Source: an uncultured Propioniciclava sp. (GTDB lineage Bacteria > Actinomycetota > Actinomycetes > Propionibacteriales > Propionibacteriaceae). Taken from it: DNA of 5,402 nt. Each line of letters starts with the position of its first letter. Position 1 is the stretch's first letter. The position numbers and the translations under genes were made by a program. This document shows positions 4,743 to 5,402 of this stretch, one piece after another. The notes under the pieces were generated by a model. The model was given only the letters and a program-made list of their open reading frames with translations, was not told the origin of the DNA and did not search any database. The stretch is from NCBI GenBank assembly GCA_937872005.1, contig CALMPQ010000307.1:1-5402 (forward strand), in the 5' to 3' direction.

Positions 4743-5402
4743 CGTCGGACTCCTTGGAGATGCGGCGGGCTAGGTACAGGCCTTCGAGCGCCAGCTCGAT
4801 CGCGCTGGCGCGCTGGCCGTCGGTGGTGGCGCCGAGCCGCTCGCCGATCTTGTCGTACAGGTCGGAGCCGCGCAGGCCCGGCAGGCTGCCCAAGAACTCG
4901 GACGCCGTCACCTGCTCCCCGGTCACCACCGTCCTCTGCCCGTCGAGGGCGGCGACCAAGGGCGCGAGGTCGATGCCCCGCAGGTGGGCGCGCACCGCGT
5001 CGGCGGTGGCGACGCGGAGCAGGTGGGCCAGTACGTCCCACTCGCGGCCCTCCTCACCCGATTCGAACTCGATCTTGCCGCCGAGCACGTCGACGGCGGC
5101 CTCGAGGTCGACGAGGCGGGCGACGGCGTCCGGCTCGCCCCGCACGGTGGCGCGGTGCCGGGCCGCGGCGGCGACGGTCTCGGCGCCGGCGATCGCGAAG
5201 CGGGCCGACACGCCCGAGCGCTGGTTGACCGACGGCGACTCGCGCAGCGCCCGGGTGAAGCGGGCCAGCACCTCGAGGAGCACGGGCGGCACCTCGGCAA
5301 CCAGGTGCGCCTCCTGCTCGATGACCGCGACCTCGTCGGCCAGCTCGAGCGGGTAGTGGGTGCGGATCTCGGCGCCGAAGCGGTCCTTCAACGGCGTGAT
5401 GA
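4720..5402 (-). CDS. ChlI/MoxR-like AAA+ ATPase, C-terminal part (Rv0958-like), start outside window
   Basis: About 227 C-terminal residues are present; the frame is open to the right edge and continues beyond it. The first in-frame residues visible are ITPLKDRFGAEIRTHYP, the conserved core of magnesium-chelatase-subunit-I-like ATPases; the Arg in KDRFG (codon 5382-5380) is at the usual arginine-finger position. The segment NQRSGVSARFAIAGAET (Arg codon 5202-5200) corresponds to the sensor-2 helix of the lid domain. Walker A and B would lie outside the window. An internal TTG at 5391 is not a credible start because it falls within the conserved core. The rest is a helical C-terminal region ending with TGA at 4722-4720, after the ATG of the VWA gene (4742). 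The pair is therefore co-translated. Despite the family name, nothing here indicates chlorophyll or cobalamin synthesis; an ATP-driven remodelling role with the VWA partner is the better inference. Confidence 0.88.
   Translation of the reverse strand, partial: ITPLKDRFGAEIRTHYPLELADEVAVIEQEAHLVAEVPPVLLEVLARFTRALRESPSVNQRSGVSARFAIAGAETVAAAARHRATVRGEPDAVARLVDLEAAVDVLGGKIEFESGEEGREWDVLAHLLRVATADAVRAHLRGIDLAPLVAALDGQRTVVTGEQVTASEFLGSLPGLRGSDLYDKIGERLGATTDGQRASAIELALEGLYLARRISKESDDGETIYG
4750..4755 (-). promoter_or_regulatory. Strong Shine-Dalgarno inside the ATPase gene, serving the VWA gene
   Basis: AAGGAG on the minus strand (4755-4750) is 7 bp upstream of ATG 4742 and lies within the last codons of the ATPase gene. 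It decides the VWA start. It indicates that the VWA protein can be initiated independently as well as by coupling across the 23-bp overlap, which may set the ratio of the two subunits. Confidence 0.8.

Overview
The window is high-GC DNA with the strongly GC-biased third codon positions, GTG starts and protein families of an actinomycete (Actinomycetota). The ATPase/VWA pair on the right is the arrangement I know from Mycobacterium tuberculosis Rv0958-Rv0959. A chromosome-dimer-resolution (dif) site with an actinobacterial-type sequence lies near the left edge. I cannot name a genus; a Propionibacteriales-like organism is only a guess.

Layout from left to right. (1) At 88-115 is a 28-bp dif-like XerC/XerD site, which would place the window at or near the replication terminus. 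(2) At 142-575 (minus) is a lipoprotein gene that looks broken. Its expected signal peptide and lipobox are present, but codon 3 is an in-frame TAG. Near position 220 the coding signal also jumps frame, exactly at a perfect 9-bp hairpin. (3) At 615-1541 (minus), 39 bp upstream of the lipoprotein start and probably in the same transcript, is a gene for an uncharacterised single-span membrane protein with a TIM-barrel-like exterior domain. (4) At 1542-1756 is a 215-bp divergent intergenic region with two abutting palindromes. (5) At 1757-2752 (plus) is a secreted M23 (LytM-type) cell-wall peptidase with two SH3-like repeats and a complete zinc site. (6) At 2754-4742 (minus) is a VWA-domain protein with an intact MIDAS metal site. 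It overlaps by 23 bp (7) the C-terminal part of a ChlI-like AAA+ ATPase at 4720-5402 (minus), whose start lies beyond the right edge.

How the parts relate: the ATPase and VWA protein are translationally coupled and very probably form one MoxR/ChlI-type ATPase-VWA machine. The peptidase is transcribed towards them and the two stop codons are 1 bp apart, so the transcripts must overlap unless termination occurs inside coding sequence; a strong hairpin 55 bp beyond the peptidase stop is a candidate. Three of the five genes encode exported or cell-envelope proteins, but nothing links these to the ATPase/VWA pair beyond adjacency.

The most notable item is the dif site with a decaying lipoprotein gene running up to it. 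I found no defence system, CRISPR array, transposon, tRNA or rRNA.
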